A DNA stretch of 64,000 bases, from NCBI GenBank assembly GCA_046295655.1, contig JBKBMT010000001.1, forward strand, positions 67,037-131,036, in the 5' to 3' direction. The DNA is from JBKBMT01 sp046295655 (GTDB lineage Bacteria; Pseudomonadota; Alphaproteobacteria; Rhodobacterales; Rhodobacteraceae). Positions within the stretch are counted from its first letter, which is position 1. Every line of letters starts with the position of its first letter. Under the pieces are notes generated by a model. The model saw only the letters and a list, made by a program, of their open reading frames with translations. It was not told the origin of the DNA and made no database searches. The position numbers and the translations under genes were made by a program. Of this stretch, positions 51,167 to 60,658 are shown piece by piece.

Positions 51167-53708
51167 TGACGATGCGGCCCGGCACGACGATCAGCTTGCG
51201 GGGCTGCGCCCCGGCAAGGAACCTTGCCACATCCGCATCGGCCAGCACCAGCCTTTCGACTTCGGCCGGGGCCAGATCCCTTGGCACGGTGATCTCGGCC
51301 CGCCGCTTGCCGTTGATCTGGATCGGCAGGGTGACGGTGTCCTCGACCAGCAGCGCCGGGTCGGCCACCGGCCAGTCCGCCTGCGCCACCAGCCCCTCCC
51401 CGCCGCAGAGTGACCACACCTCTTCGGCCAGATGCGGCACCATCGGCGCCATCAGCCGCGCCATGGTCCGCAGCGCCTCGCGCCGCGCTTCGGCAGAGGC
51501 GTCGGACTTCGCAAGCACGTTGGTCAGGGTATAGAGCGCGGCAATCGCCTTGTTGAAGGCGAAACCCTCGATGCTGGTGCTTACATCGGCAATGGCACGG
51601 TGAACGGCGCGCGCCAGCGCCTGATCCCCGGCCGAATCGCCGCCTTCGGCAGCCTCTGCCTCCCGCGCAAGGCGCCACACCCGGGCCAGGTGGCGGTGCG
51701 CGGCCTCGGCCCCGGCGGCCGTCCATTCCACGTCGCGTTCGGGCGGGCTGTCGGACAGGATGAACCAGCGCGCCGTATCCGCCCCGAAGGCCGCGATGAT
51801 CGCCTCGGGATCGACCACGTTCTTTTTCGATTTCGACATCTTGGCCGAAGGGATGACCTCGACCGGCGTGCCGTCGCGCAGGCGCGCCCCGGTCTCGGTG
51901 CGCTCCACCTCCTCGGGCAGGTGATAGACCGGCCGGCCCGCGGTATCGCGGGGCCTGTAGATTTCGTGCGGCACCATCCCTTGGGTGAAGAGCGCGTCGA
52001 ACGGCTCGATCGCCTTTGCCGGCAGATGGCCGGTCCGGTGCATCGCCCGGGCGAAGAACCGCGAATAGAGCAGATGCAGGATCGCATGCTCGATGCCGCC
52101 GATATACTGATCGACGTTCATCCAGTACTCCACTTCCTCGGCCACGGTCGGTGTGGTGGCCCGGGGGGCGGTGAAGCGCGCGTAATACCAGCTCGAGTCG
52201 ACGAAGGTATCCATCGTGTCGGTTTCGCGCAGGGCGGGGCCACCGCAGCGCGGGCAGGCACAGCTGCGCCAGGTCGGATGCCGGTCGAGCGGGTTGCCGG
52301 GCCGGTCGAAGGTCACGTCCTCGGGCAGGCGGACCGGCAGGTTCTCCTTCCTCTCGGGCACCACGCCGCAGGTGTCGCAATGCACCACGGGGATCGGGCA
52401 GCCCCAGTAGCGCTGGCGCGACAGGCCCCAGTCCCGCAGCCGGTAGCGGGTGACGCCGCGGCCCCAGCCGGTCTGTTCCGCAAGACGGATCGTCGCCTCG
52501 ATCGCCTCGTCCCCGGTCGCCACATCGAGCCCGGTGAAATGGTTGATCCATCTCACCTTCTCGGATTTCGGCGGGACGAAGGCGAGGTCGCCGACCGGCG
52601 CCGGATCCTCGAGCGAAAGGAAGGTGTCGATCACCGGCAAGCCATACTTGCGGCAGAAGTCGAGGTCGCGCTGGTCGTGCGCCGGGCAGGCGAAGATCGC
52701 GCCGGTGCCGTAGTCCATCAGGATGAAGTTCGCGATCCACACCGGCAGCAGCCAGTCGGGATCAAGCGGATGACGTACCTTCAACCCGGTGTCGAAGCCC
52801 AGTTTCTCGGCCTTTTCCAGCGCCTCCTCGGTGGTGCCGCCGCGGGCGCATTCGGCGCGGAAGGCCGCCACGTCGGGATTGTTCTCGGCCAGCGCCTTGG
52901 CCAGCGGATGATCCGCCGAGATGCCCACGAACGACGCCCCGAGCAGCGTGTCGGGCCGGGTTGTATAGACCTCGATGCGGTCGTGGCCGCAGGCCGGGTC
53001 CACCAGGTCGAAGCCGAATTGCAGGCCGCGGCTCTTGCCGATCCAGTTCGCCTGCATGAGCCGCACCTTCTCCGGCCAGTTCGTCAGGCCGTCCAGCGCC
53101 GAAAGAAGCTCCTCTGAAAAATCCGAGATGCGGAAGAACCATTGCACAAGTTCGCGCCGCTCGACCGGCGCGCCCGAGCGCCACCCCTTGCCGTCGATCA
53201 CCTGTTCGTTGGCCAGCACCGTCATGTCCACCGGGTCCCAGTTGACCACGGCGGCCTTGCGATAGACGAGGCCTGCCTCCAGCATGTCGAGGAACATCGC
53301 CTGCTGCTGGCCATAGTATTCGGGGTCGCAGGTGGCGAATTCGCGGCTCCAGTCGATGGACAGGCCCAGCGGCTTCATCTGGTCCCGCATCACACGGATG
53401 TTGTCGTAGGTCCAGGTGGCGGGATGACCGCCGCGTTCGATCGCGGCATTCTCGGCCGGCATGCCGAAGGCGTCCCAGCCCATCGGATGCAGCACCGAAT
53501 AGCCCGACATCGCCCGGTGCCGGGCCACCACATCGCCCATGGTATAGTTCCGCACATGCCCCATGTGGATGCGACCCGAGGGATAGGGGAACATCTCGAG
53601 CACATAGTATTTCGGCTTTGCCGGATCGCGGCGCGCGGTGAAGGTGCCGGCGGAGTCCCAGGCGGCCTGCCATTTCGGCTCGATGGTGGCGGGGTCGTAG
53701 CGCGACAT
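51153..53708 (-). CDS. leuS: Leucyl-tRNA synthetase
   Basis: Class I synthetase of 851 residues. The HIGH motif appears as HMGH in YPSGRIHMGHVRNYTMGD. The editing domain contains TTRPDTLLGASFVGISADH. The KMSKS loop reads AKMSKSKKNVVDP. The C-terminal anticodon-binding and leucyl-specific parts follow. ATG at 53708 starts the usual MSRYDP...EPKWQ; the frame is open seven codons further. It is the first gene of leuS-lptE-holA. Confidence 0.97.
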   Translation of the reverse strand: MSRYDPATIEPKWQAAWDSAGTFTARRDPAKPKYYVLEMFPYPSGRIHMGHVRNYTMGDVVARHRAMSGYSVLHPMGWDAFGMPAENAAIERGGHPATWTYDNIRVMRDQMKPLGLSIDWSREFATCDPEYYGQQQAMFLDMLEAGLVYRKAAVVNWDPVDMTVLANEQVIDGKGWRSGAPVERRELVQWFFRISDFSEELLSALDGLTNWPEKVRLMQANWIGKSRGLQFGFDLVDPACGHDRIEVYTTRPDTLLGASFVGISADHPLAKALAENNPDVAAFRAECARGGTTEEALEKAEKLGFDTGLKVRHPLDPDWLLPVWIANFILMDYGTGAIFACPAHDQRDLDFCRKYGLPVIDTFLSLEDPAPVGDLAFVPPKSEKVRWINHFTGLDVATGDEAIEATIRLAEQTGWGRGVTRYRLRDWGLSRQRYWGCPIPVVHCDTCGVVPERKENLPVRLPEDVTFDRPGNPLDRHPTWRSCACPRCGGPALRETDTMDTFVDSSWYYARFTAPRATTPTVAEEVEYWMNVDQYIGGIEHAILHLLYSRFFARAMHRTGHLPAKAIEPFDALFTQGMVPHEIYRPRDTAGRPVYHLPEEVERTETGARLRDGTPVEVIPSAKMSKSKKNVVDPEAIIAAFGADTARWFILSDSPPERDVEWTAAGAEAAHRHLARVWRLAREAEAAEGGDSAGDQALARAVHRAIADVSTSIEGFAFNKAIAALYTLTNVLAKSDASAEARREALRTMARLMAPMVPHLAEEVWSLCGGEGLVAQADWPVADPALLVEDTVTLPIQINGKRRAEITVPRDLAPAEVERLVLADADVARFLAGAQPRKLIVVPGRIVNVVV

Positions 53709-53787
53709 CGGGGAATCCTTCAGGTGCAAACGCCGGGCACGGCGGCCCGGCGGTTATACTGTGCGCGGCCCGGAATTCCAGTGCCGG

Positions 53788-54360
53788 TCAGAGCCGCGAA
53801 TCGCGCACTCTCAGCTCGCGCGCGCGGGTCAGGATCGCATCCTCGACCTGGCGGACGACTTCGGGCGAGACCGGGCCACCGCCCCGGGTCTGAAGCGCAA
53901 CCTTCAGCGACCGGGCATCCAGCGCCGGATCGGAGATGTAGATCGTTGCGCGATAGGCGCGCCCGCCGCCGGGCGGCGTCCCGTAGCCCGTCGAGATGAC
54001 GCCCGAGAACGGATCGACCGTCTCGACCGGCAGGAAATTCAGCACGTCGAGCGAGGCGTTCCACAGGTGGCGGTTGACGTTGACGTTGGTATTGGCATCG
54101 GTGCCGCGGCCGAACAGCTGCCAGATCGAGGTGCGCGGCTGCGTCCAGGAGGTGCCGGTGCGCTGCCGCTCGCCCAGTTCCTCGCGCGAGTACATGGCGA
54201 AGGCGGCTTCCTGCCTGGCCCGTTCCTCGGCGGTCATCGGTGCGCGCTGCCCGCCGCCGAACCATCCGCCCAGCCCGCCGCCGCAGCCGGCGAGCGATCC
54301 CACGAGGGCCCCGAGAATCGCCAGGCGCGCTGCCCGCCGCGCACCGAGGTGGATCGTCAT
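53788..54360 (-). CDS. DUF3576 lipoprotein
   Basis: Lipoprotein of 190 residues with a signal ending in the lipobox SLAGC (cysteine 26) and a following glycine-rich linker. The domain contains NVNRHLWNASLDVLNFLPVE, VDPFSGVISTGYG and RATIYISDPALDARSLKV, matching DUF3576. Function unknown; the family is almost confined to alphaproteobacteria and often lies beside leuS. Confidence 0.88.
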   Translation of the reverse strand: MTIHLGARRAARLAILGALVGSLAGCGGGLGGWFGGGQRAPMTAEERARQEAAFAMYSREELGERQRTGTSWTQPRTSIWQLFGRGTDANTNVNVNRHLWNASLDVLNFLPVETVDPFSGVISTGYGTPPGGGRAYRATIYISDPALDARSLKVALQTRGGGPVSPEVVRQVEDAILTRARELRVRDSRL

Positions 54361-54550
54361 GCCGTTGCTCCGCGCAAGGTTTTCGCCTGTCTAACGCGGG
54401 GTCACGAGGCGAACAAGGCTTTTCCCGCCGGTGGCCCACAAGGCCGCCAAGGGTCACTGTGGCATGTCTGCACCATCGTTCCGGCATGTTCCCCCCGCCG
54501 GGGACGCCCGGATTGCAATCGGGGACGAAGGGGACGATTACACTGGCATA

Positions 54551-54576
54551 CCCAATTCGGATTCCCCTGAGTTGGG
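54551..54576 (+). promoter_or_regulatory. Hairpin in the porin leader
   Basis: CCCAATTC (54551-54558) pairs with GAGTTGGG (54569-54576) over eight pairs including one T-G, with a ten-base loop. It lies 30 bases upstream of the porin ATG and before the ribosome-binding site GAGGGAAAA. It may stabilise the porin mRNA or be a small-RNA target. No proof of function. Confidence 0.35.
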
Positions 54577-54606
54577 CTGCACCCTGAAAGACAACGAGGG
54601 AAAACG

Positions 54607-55602
54607 ATGAAAAAGGTTCTTCTCGCCACCACCGCCGTCGCCCTGTCGGCCGGCGTGGCGGCTGCCGAAGTGAAGCTTTCGGGCGACGCCCGCTTCGGCC
54701 TGATGTACAACAGCGATCCGACCGTCGGCGACTTCAACTTCGTCTCGACCGGCCAGACCTCCAAGACCCGTCTGGAAAAGCGCGCCACGATCAACATCGA
54801 CGGTTCGACCGTTTCTGACGGCGGCGTGACCTTCGGCACCCGTATCCGCCTGCGGTCGGAAGAGCGTTCGGCGAACGCCGCTGGCCTCGGTGGGCGCACC
54901 ATCGCGGCTGGCGCCCGCGTCTTCGCCCGGGCCGGTGGCCTGGAAGTCGGCGCCGGCAACATCAACGGCGCGATCGAGTTCATGCCGGGCGTCTATGCTC
55001 CGTCCGTCGGCCTGACCGGCCTGTCGTGGGGCGGCCTCGTCACCAACGTCGACCGTGGCGGCGCCTTCACCGCGAACCAGTTCGACTGGGATGCGTTCAG
55101 CTCGGGCGGCGGCGGCGCGGAAGGCATCGAAGCCATCTACACCATGGGCGACTTCCGCGCTCATGTGTCGTACAGCTCGGCTCGCCTGAACGGCGCTGTC
55201 GGCAACGCCAAGCGTCTGGCTGCGGTCGGTTCGTACAACTGGCAGGGCTGGACCGTCGCCCTCGGCATCCAGGACAGCAACCTGGATCCGGAAGACAAGA
55301 TCGTGCTGACCGTCGGCGGCAAGATCGGCGACTTCGGTGTTGGCTTTGGTGCGGCCCGCAACGGCAAGGGCGTCTCGCGCGTCAACAAGTACGCGGTGAA
55401 CGCCTCGTACACGATGGGCGCGACCACGGTTTCGGGCTACATCTCGAACCAGAACGTCCTGCCGGTCGTCGGCGGTTCGAAGTCGCAGTACGGCATCGGC
55501 GCCTCGTACAACCTGGGCGGCGGCGCCCGGATCGTCGGCGGCATCGAGCGGACCACCCGCAAGACCACCCGCGCCGATCTCGGTGTGACCTTCAACTTCT
55601 GA
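54607..55602 (+). CDS. Outer-membrane porin
   Basis: Rhodobacterales-type trimeric general porin of 331 residues. Signal peptide 1-20 (KKVLLATTAVALSAGVAAAE). Alternating beta-strand sequence runs throughout, such as EVKLSGDARFGLMY at the N-terminus and GARIVGGIERTTRKTTRADL at the last turn. The C-terminal phenylalanine (NF) is the usual assembly signal. The codon use is visibly biased, with runs of GGC, GTC and TCG, as in highly expressed genes. GAGGGAAAA precedes ATG. A strong terminator follows at 55624. Confidence 0.95.
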   Translation: MKKVLLATTAVALSAGVAAAEVKLSGDARFGLMYNSDPTVGDFNFVSTGQTSKTRLEKRATINIDGSTVSDGGVTFGTRIRLRSEERSANAAGLGGRTIAAGARVFARAGGLEVGAGNINGAIEFMPGVYAPSVGLTGLSWGGLVTNVDRGGAFTANQFDWDAFSSGGGGAEGIEAIYTMGDFRAHVSYSSARLNGAVGNAKRLAAVGSYNWQGWTVALGIQDSNLDPEDKIVLTVGGKIGDFGVGFGAARNGKGVSRVNKYAVNASYTMGATTVSGYISNQNVLPVVGGSKSQYGIGASYNLGGGARIVGGIERTTRKTTRADLGVTFNF

Positions 55603-55623
55603 TCCTTCGCGGATCGAAGCCGG

Positions 55624-55650
55624 AAAGAGCGGGCGTTTGCCCGCTCTTTT
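55624..55650 (+). terminator. Rho-independent terminator of the porin gene
   Basis: AAAGAGCGGGC (55624-55634), loop GTTT, GCCCGCTCTTT (55639-55649): an 11-base perfect stem with a four-base loop that ends in a TTTT run (55647-55650). It is the clearest intrinsic terminator in the window. The YggS gene starts 21 bases later and so needs its own promoter or read-through. Confidence 0.9.
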
Positions 55651-55670
55651 CAATTCCGGAGCCCGCCCGC

Positions 55671-56330
55671 ATGGCCCTGTCCGACATCCTCGACCGGATC
55701 GCCCGCGCCGAGGCCGCCGCCGGGCGGCCCGCCGGATCTGTCCGGTTGATCGCGGTATCCAAGACCCAACCGCCCGACCGGATCGAGGCGGTGCTGGCCG
55801 AGGGGCATCGCGTCTTCGGCGAGAACTATGTGCAGGAAGCTGCCGGACGATGGCCGGTGCTGCGCGACCGGTTCCACGGGGTCGAGTTGCACATGATCGG
55901 CCCGCTCCAGACCAACAAGGCCAAGCCGGCGCTGGAGCTGTTCGACGCCATCCACACCCTCGACCGGCCGTCACTGGCCGAACGGCTGGCTCGGCTGATC
56001 GACGCCGGGGCACGCTGCCCGAAGCTTTTCGTCCAGGTCAACACCGGGTCCGAACCGCAGAAGGCAGGCGCCCTGCCGGGGGATGCCGACGGCTTCGTGG
56101 CGCAGTGCCGGACGCTCGGCCTGCCTCTGTCGGGCCTGATGTGCATCCCGCCCGAGGACGGGGATCCGCGCCCCCATTTCCGCCTGCTGGCCGCGATTGC
56201 CGAACGCAACGGCCTGAGCGGCCTGTCGATGGGCATGAGCGCCGACTTCGAGACCGCCATCGCCGAAGGTGCGACCCATGTGCGGGTCGGCTCCGCGATC
56301 TTCGGCGCGCGACCCGCGAAGCCGGGTTGA
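55671..56330 (+). CDS. YggS/PLPBP family pyridoxal-phosphate homeostasis protein
   Basis: Single-domain alanine-racemase-like barrel of 219 residues. The lysine that binds PLP is K31 in LIAVSKTQP. FGENYVQEA, LHMIGPLQTNKAK and LSMGMSADFETAIAEGATHVRVGSAIFG are diagnostic. It maintains vitamin B6 balance and has no racemase activity. It follows the porin terminator closely. Confidence 0.93.
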   Translation: MALSDILDRIARAEAAAGRPAGSVRLIAVSKTQPPDRIEAVLAEGHRVFGENYVQEAAGRWPVLRDRFHGVELHMIGPLQTNKAKPALELFDAIHTLDRPSLAERLARLIDAGARCPKLFVQVNTGSEPQKAGALPGDADGFVAQCRTLGLPLSGLMCIPPEDGDPRPHFRLLAAIAERNGLSGLSMGMSADFETAIAEGATHVRVGSAIFGARPAKPG

Positions 56331-56335
56331 CCGGC

Positions 56336-57775
56336 CTATTCGGCGGCCCAGCCGGAGATTGCCTTGACCTCCAGGAACTCCTCGATTCCCCAGACCCCGC
56401 CCTCGCGCGCCCGACCGGACAGCCCCACGCCGCCGAACGGCGCACCGGCAGCGCGGGCCTTGCCGTTCATCTCGACCATGCCGGAGCGCAGCTGCCTGGC
56501 CAGACGCCGCCGCCGCTCGACATCGCCGCTCTGGACATAGTTGGTCAGGCCGTAGGGGGTGTCGTTGGCGATCCGCAGGGCCTCTTCCTCGGTATCGAAG
56601 GGGATCATGCAGAGCACGGGGCCAAAGATCTCCTCCCGTTCGATGGTCATGCCGGGCTTCACGTCGGCAAAGACCGTGGGCCGGACGAAGAAGCCGCGGT
56701 TCATGCCCTCGGGCAGGCCCGGCCCGCCGGCGACCAGCCGTGCCCCCTCGTCGATGCCCTTCTGGATACAGGACTGGATCTGGTCCCACTGGCGCCGGTT
56801 GACCACCGGGCCGATGTGGTTGCCGGGCTCCGACGCGGGGCCGACGCGGGTCTTCTCGGCGACGTCGCGGGCGGTCTCGACCGCCCTGTCGTAGATCGAC
56901 CGCTCGACCAGCATCCGGCTCGGGGCATTGCAGCTTTGCCCGGTGTTCTGGAACATGTGCCGCACCCCGCGCACCACAGCCTTTTCGTCGGCATCGGCGA
57001 AGACCAGATTGGCACCCTTTCCGCCCAGTTCCAGAACAACGCGCTTCAGCGTCTCGGCCGCGGCCCGGGTGATGGCCTTTCCGGCCCGTGTCGAGCCGGT
57101 GAACGACACCATGTCCACCTCGGGGTGTTCCGACAGCCGCGCGCCCACCCCCGTGCCGTCGCCGTTCACCAGGTTGAAGACCCCCGGCGGGCATCCGGCG
57201 TCGTGCAGCATCTCGGCGAACAGGATCGAGGAAAGCGGTGCTTCCTCGGACGGTTTCAGCACCATCGTGCAGCCTGCCAGCAGCGCCGGCGGCACCTTCA
57301 GCGTCACCTGGTTCATCGGCCAGTTCCACGGGGTTATCAGCGCCGCAACGCCGATCGGTTCGAGCGCGATCTGGGTATCCGGGGTGTCGGGGCGCAGGGG
57401 CCGGATGAACTCGATCTCCCGGAACGCCTTGATGAAGTTGCGGATGTGCCAGCTTCCGGCAGGGGCCTGCGAGTTGCGGGCCAGGTCGATCGGCGCGCCC
57501 ATCTCGAGGCTGATTGCCTGTGCCATCTCGTCGAGGCGGGCTTCGTAGATCTCCAGCAACCGCTCGACCAGCGCGAGCCGCTCGGCCGGGTTCGTCGCCG
57601 CCCAGCCGGGAAAGGCCGCGCGCGCTGCCGCCACCGCGGCATCGGCATCTGCGGTGCCACCGAGGCTGATGACCGCGCATTGTTCTTCTGTCGAGGGGTC
57701 GATCACGGGGCAGTCGCGGCCGTCCCTGGGGGCGACCCATTGCCGGCCGATGTAGAAGTTGCGTTTCTCGATCAT
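56336..57775 (-). CDS. NAD(P)-dependent aldehyde dehydrogenase
   Basis: ALDH superfamily enzyme of 479 residues. The general-base E249 is in VVLELGGKGANLVF and the catalytic C282 in NTGQSCNAPSRM. GSTRAGKAI forms the coenzyme loop and the C-terminus has RSGMVEMNGKARAAGAPFGGVG. Substrate unknown. ATG at 57775 follows GGGAGA. It lies downstream of the GntR gene on the same strand, so it is probably part of the divergent catabolic locus with the cupin operon. Confidence 0.93.
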   Translation of the reverse strand: MIEKRNFYIGRQWVAPRDGRDCPVIDPSTEEQCAVISLGGTADADAAVAAARAAFPGWAATNPAERLALVERLLEIYEARLDEMAQAISLEMGAPIDLARNSQAPAGSWHIRNFIKAFREIEFIRPLRPDTPDTQIALEPIGVAALITPWNWPMNQVTLKVPPALLAGCTMVLKPSEEAPLSSILFAEMLHDAGCPPGVFNLVNGDGTGVGARLSEHPEVDMVSFTGSTRAGKAITRAAAETLKRVVLELGGKGANLVFADADEKAVVRGVRHMFQNTGQSCNAPSRMLVERSIYDRAVETARDVAEKTRVGPASEPGNHIGPVVNRRQWDQIQSCIQKGIDEGARLVAGGPGLPEGMNRGFFVRPTVFADVKPGMTIEREEIFGPVLCMIPFDTEEEALRIANDTPYGLTNYVQSGDVERRRRLARQLRSGMVEMNGKARAAGAPFGGVGLSGRAREGGVWGIEEFLEVKAISGWAAE

Positions 57776-57846
57776 TCGAAATCTCCCGAATCCGGTTTGC
57801 CGCCACAGTCGCACCGCGGCCGGCCGGTGACAACCGGCCCACTGGT

Positions 57847-58479
57847 TCAGGCGGCCAGCGCCCGCTCGACGGCACGCCCGGTGTCGCGGTAATGTTCGGA
57901 AAGCCGGGCACAGGCCGTGTCGGCGTCGCGGGCCAGCGCCGCGTCCGCCAGCACCCCGTGTTCTGCCTGGAGATCGCGCGCCGAGCCGATCCGGGCCAAT
58001 GCGGGCCGACGGTAGCGTTCCGTTGCGGCATATAGCTGGGTTGCGAAATCGGTGAGCCAGACCGAATCGCTGGCACCGATCAGCGCCATGTGAAAGGCCA
58101 GGTGCCGCGCCTCCAGCGCCTCGGGGTCACCGCGCCCGGACTGAAGGCGCAGCGCATGGAGTGCGGCCACCACCGCCGCCTCCCAATCGTCCCCGCCGCG
58201 GGCGATGGACCGGCGCAGCGCGTCGGTCTCGATCAGGATCCGGGTCTCGATCGCATCCCACATCGCCGCCGCCGACAGGGGCGCGACCGAAAAGCCGCGC
58301 AAGGGCGCGGCCGTGACCAGCCGTTCTGCCTGCAACCGGTTCAGCGCCTCTCGCAGGGGCGAGAACCCGGCGCCGTAACGCGCCTTCAGCGCATCAAGCC
58401 GCAGCGGGCGCCCCGGCTCGAACACGCCGTCCAGGATATCGCGCCGCAGCGCCTGATAAGTCTGTTCCGCAAGGGTCAT
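57847..58479 (-). CDS. GntR-family (FCD) transcriptional regulator
   Basis: Regulator of 210 residues. The winged helix contains YQALRRDILDGVFEPGRPLRLDALKARYGAGFSP followed by LREALNRLQAERLV. The C-terminal FCD domain (from about 75) is helical, with ETRILIETDALRR and HLAFHMALIGASDS, where histidine and acidic residues bind a metal and a small acid. It is divergent from the cupin gene, and the 90-base gap holds TCGCAA/TTGCGA repeats as the likely operator. Confidence 0.92.
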   Translation of the reverse strand: MTLAEQTYQALRRDILDGVFEPGRPLRLDALKARYGAGFSPLREALNRLQAERLVTAAPLRGFSVAPLSAAAMWDAIETRILIETDALRRSIARGGDDWEAAVVAALHALRLQSGRGDPEALEARHLAFHMALIGASDSVWLTDFATQLYAATERYRRPALARIGSARDLQAEHGVLADAALARDADTACARLSEHYRDTGRAVERALAA

Positions 58480-58500
58480 CGCTGCCTCCGCAGATTATTT

Positions 58501-58538
58501 TCGCAAATTCCGGTTTACATCGCAAATGCTTCTTGCGA
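58501..58538. promoter_or_regulatory. Candidate GntR operator
   Basis: TCGCAAA at 58501-58507 and 58520-58526 are direct copies 19 bases apart. The second is followed by an inverted TTGCGA (58533-58538) to form TCGCAA-N7-TTGCGA. It sits between the divergent GntR and cupin starts. Binding by the neighbouring regulator is inferred. Confidence 0.55.
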
Positions 58539-58569
58539 CACTGGCGCAGTTCTATTCGAGGGGGCGCAT

Positions 58570-59691
58570 ATGGCACGGGTTCACGAGAACTACCGCGAGG
58601 ACGTGGCCGGCCGGGCGAATGTCGAGGATACGCCCGAACTGCTGGCCTATTACGAAGAGCTGGACCGGTTCGGTGCCGGCGCGCTCTGGACCGTCGCGAA
58701 CAAGATCGAACCGTGGGAGCCGAAGTCGGCCTCGGTTCCGATGCTGTGGCGCTTTGCCGACCTGCGCGAGCATGTCCTGCGCTCGGTCGATCTGGTGACC
58801 CCGGAAAAGGCCGGGCGCCGGGTGATCTACCTGCGCAATCCCGGCCGCGACGATGTGGCGGCGGCGGTGGGCTGGATCTATGCCGGGCTCCAGGTCATGC
58901 ATCCCGGCGAGGTCGCGACCTCGCATCGCCATTCCGCCAGCGCAATCCGCTTCATCATGGAAGGCGCGGGCGCCTATACGGTGGTGGACGGCCACAAGAT
59001 GACGCTGGGGCGCAACGACTTCGTCCTGACCCCGAACGGGACCTGGCACGAACATGCGGTCTCGGACGACGGCACGCCCTGCATCTGGCAGGACGGGCTG
59101 GACATTCCGCTGGTCAATGCGCTGGAGGCCAATTTCTACGAGGTGCATCCCGATCTGCGGCAGGCCGTGGCCTTTCCGGTGGACGACATGACCAGAACCT
59201 GGGGCAACCCCGGGCTTACCCCGGCCGCTGGCGCCTGGTCGAAGGGCTACAGCCCGATGTTCAAGTACGAATGGGAACCGACCTACGAGGCATTGCAGAA
59301 ATACGCCGGGGCGACCGACGGATCGCCCTTCGACGGGGTGATGATGGAATATGTGAACCCGACCACCAACGGCCCCGTGATGAAGACGATGGGCGCCTCG
59401 ATGCAGATGCTGCGGCCCGGAGAACGAACCAAGGCGCATCGCCATACCGGCAGCTATCTCTACCATGTCGCAAAGGGTTCGGGGCACAGCGTGATCGACG
59501 GGCGGCGGTTCGACTGGACCGAGCGGGACATCTTCTGCGTGCCCTCCTGGGCCTGGCACGAACATGCCAACGCCAGCGAAAACGAGGATGCAGTGCTGTT
59601 CTGCCTGAACGATCTGCCGGTCATGCGGTCGCTCGGCCTCTACCGCGAACAGGCCTTCGGCGAGAACGGCGGCCACCAGCCCCTGACCTGA
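58570..59691 (+). CDS. Double-cupin ring-cleaving dioxygenase (gentisate 1,2-dioxygenase-like)
   Basis: Cupin protein of 373 residues with two barrels. The first has HPGEVATSHRHSASAIRFIMEG, whose three histidines would bind iron as in gentisate and salicylate dioxygenases. The second has HRHTGSYLYHV. Gentisate dioxygenase opens 2,5-dihydroxybenzoate to maleylpyruvate. It starts with ATG at 58570 and is followed by a FAH-family hydrolase, the usual partner. A related hydroxyaromatic substrate is equally possible. Confidence 0.85.
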   Translation: MARVHENYREDVAGRANVEDTPELLAYYEELDRFGAGALWTVANKIEPWEPKSASVPMLWRFADLREHVLRSVDLVTPEKAGRRVIYLRNPGRDDVAAAVGWIYAGLQVMHPGEVATSHRHSASAIRFIMEGAGAYTVVDGHKMTLGRNDFVLTPNGTWHEHAVSDDGTPCIWQDGLDIPLVNALEANFYEVHPDLRQAVAFPVDDMTRTWGNPGLTPAAGAWSKGYSPMFKYEWEPTYEALQKYAGATDGSPFDGVMMEYVNPTTNGPVMKTMGASMQMLRPGERTKAHRHTGSYLYHVAKGSGHSVIDGRRFDWTERDIFCVPSWAWHEHANASENEDAVLFCLNDLPVMRSLGLYREQAFGENGGHQPLT

Positions 59692-59698
59692 GGAAATC

Positions 59699-60616
59699 AT
59701 GAAACTTGTCACCTACCGCGCCTCGGTCGAGGCGCCGGCCCGGCTGGGCGTGATCCGCGGCGACCTGGTGGTGGATGTCGCCGCCCTCGGCGCCACCTAT
59801 GACGAGGCGCTGCCGGAGACGATGCTGGGGCTGATCGACGCCGGCCCGATGGGCTTGGCGGCGCTGTCCGCGATCCTTGACGAGGCGGACGGCGCCTATC
59901 CGGTCGGTGCCGCGCTGCCGCTGGCCAATGTGCGGTTGCTGGCGCCCATTCCCCGCCCGCGCAAGAACATCTTTGGCATCGGTCTGAACTATGCCCCGCA
60001 TGTCGAGGAAAGTGCCAAGTCGCTGGACACGGCGAAGGATCTGCCGAAGCAGCCGGTGATCTTCTCGAAGCCGCCGACCAGCGTCATCGGCCCCGGCGAC
60101 CCGATCGAGCACAACGGCCGCATCACCCAGCAGCTCGACTGGGAGGTGGAACTGGCGGCGATCGTGGGCACCCGCGCGCGCCGGGTCGCGAAGTCCGACG
60201 CGCTTGACCATGTGTTCGGCTATTCGGTGATGATCGACATCTCGGCCCGCGACAACCGCCGGGCGGGGCAGTGGATCTTCTCCAAGGGGATGGACAGTTA
60301 CGCGCCCTTCGGCCCCTGCATCGTCACCGCCGACGAGATTGCCGATCCGCAGACGCTGGACCTGTGGCTGACCGTGAACGGGGTCGAGAAGCAGCGGTCG
60401 AACACCCGGCACATGCTGTTCGACGTGGCGCATCTGATCCACGACATCAGCCAGGGCATCACGCTGGAACCCGGCGACATCATCGCCACCGGCACGCCCG
60501 AGGGCGTCGGCGCCGGGCGCGATCCGCAGGAATGGCTCTGGCCGGGTGACGTGGTGGTGGCCTGCGTGGAAGGGATCGGCACGATCCGTCACCCGGTCAT
60601 CGACACGCGCGACTGA
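59699..60616 (+). CDS. Fumarylacetoacetate hydrolase family protein
   Basis: FAH-fold enzyme of 305 residues. Metal and substrate regions include FGIGLNYAPHVEES, VIFSKPPTSVIGPGDPI, DWEVELAAIVG and IATGTPEGVGAG. Such proteins act as fumarylpyruvate hydrolases or related acylpyruvases. It starts seven bases after the cupin gene and is preceded by GAGGAAATC. No maleylpyruvate isomerase is seen in the cluster. Confidence 0.9.
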   Translation: MKLVTYRASVEAPARLGVIRGDLVVDVAALGATYDEALPETMLGLIDAGPMGLAALSAILDEADGAYPVGAALPLANVRLLAPIPRPRKNIFGIGLNYAPHVEESAKSLDTAKDLPKQPVIFSKPPTSVIGPGDPIEHNGRITQQLDWEVELAAIVGTRARRVAKSDALDHVFGYSVMIDISARDNRRAGQWIFSKGMDSYAPFGPCIVTADEIADPQTLDLWLTVNGVEKQRSNTRHMLFDVAHLIHDISQGITLEPGDIIATGTPEGVGAGRDPQEWLWPGDVVVACVEGIGTIRHPVIDTRD

Positions 60617-60658
60617 CCGATCCATCCTGCACCTGCCGCCAGCCGCAAGGGGATGCAC

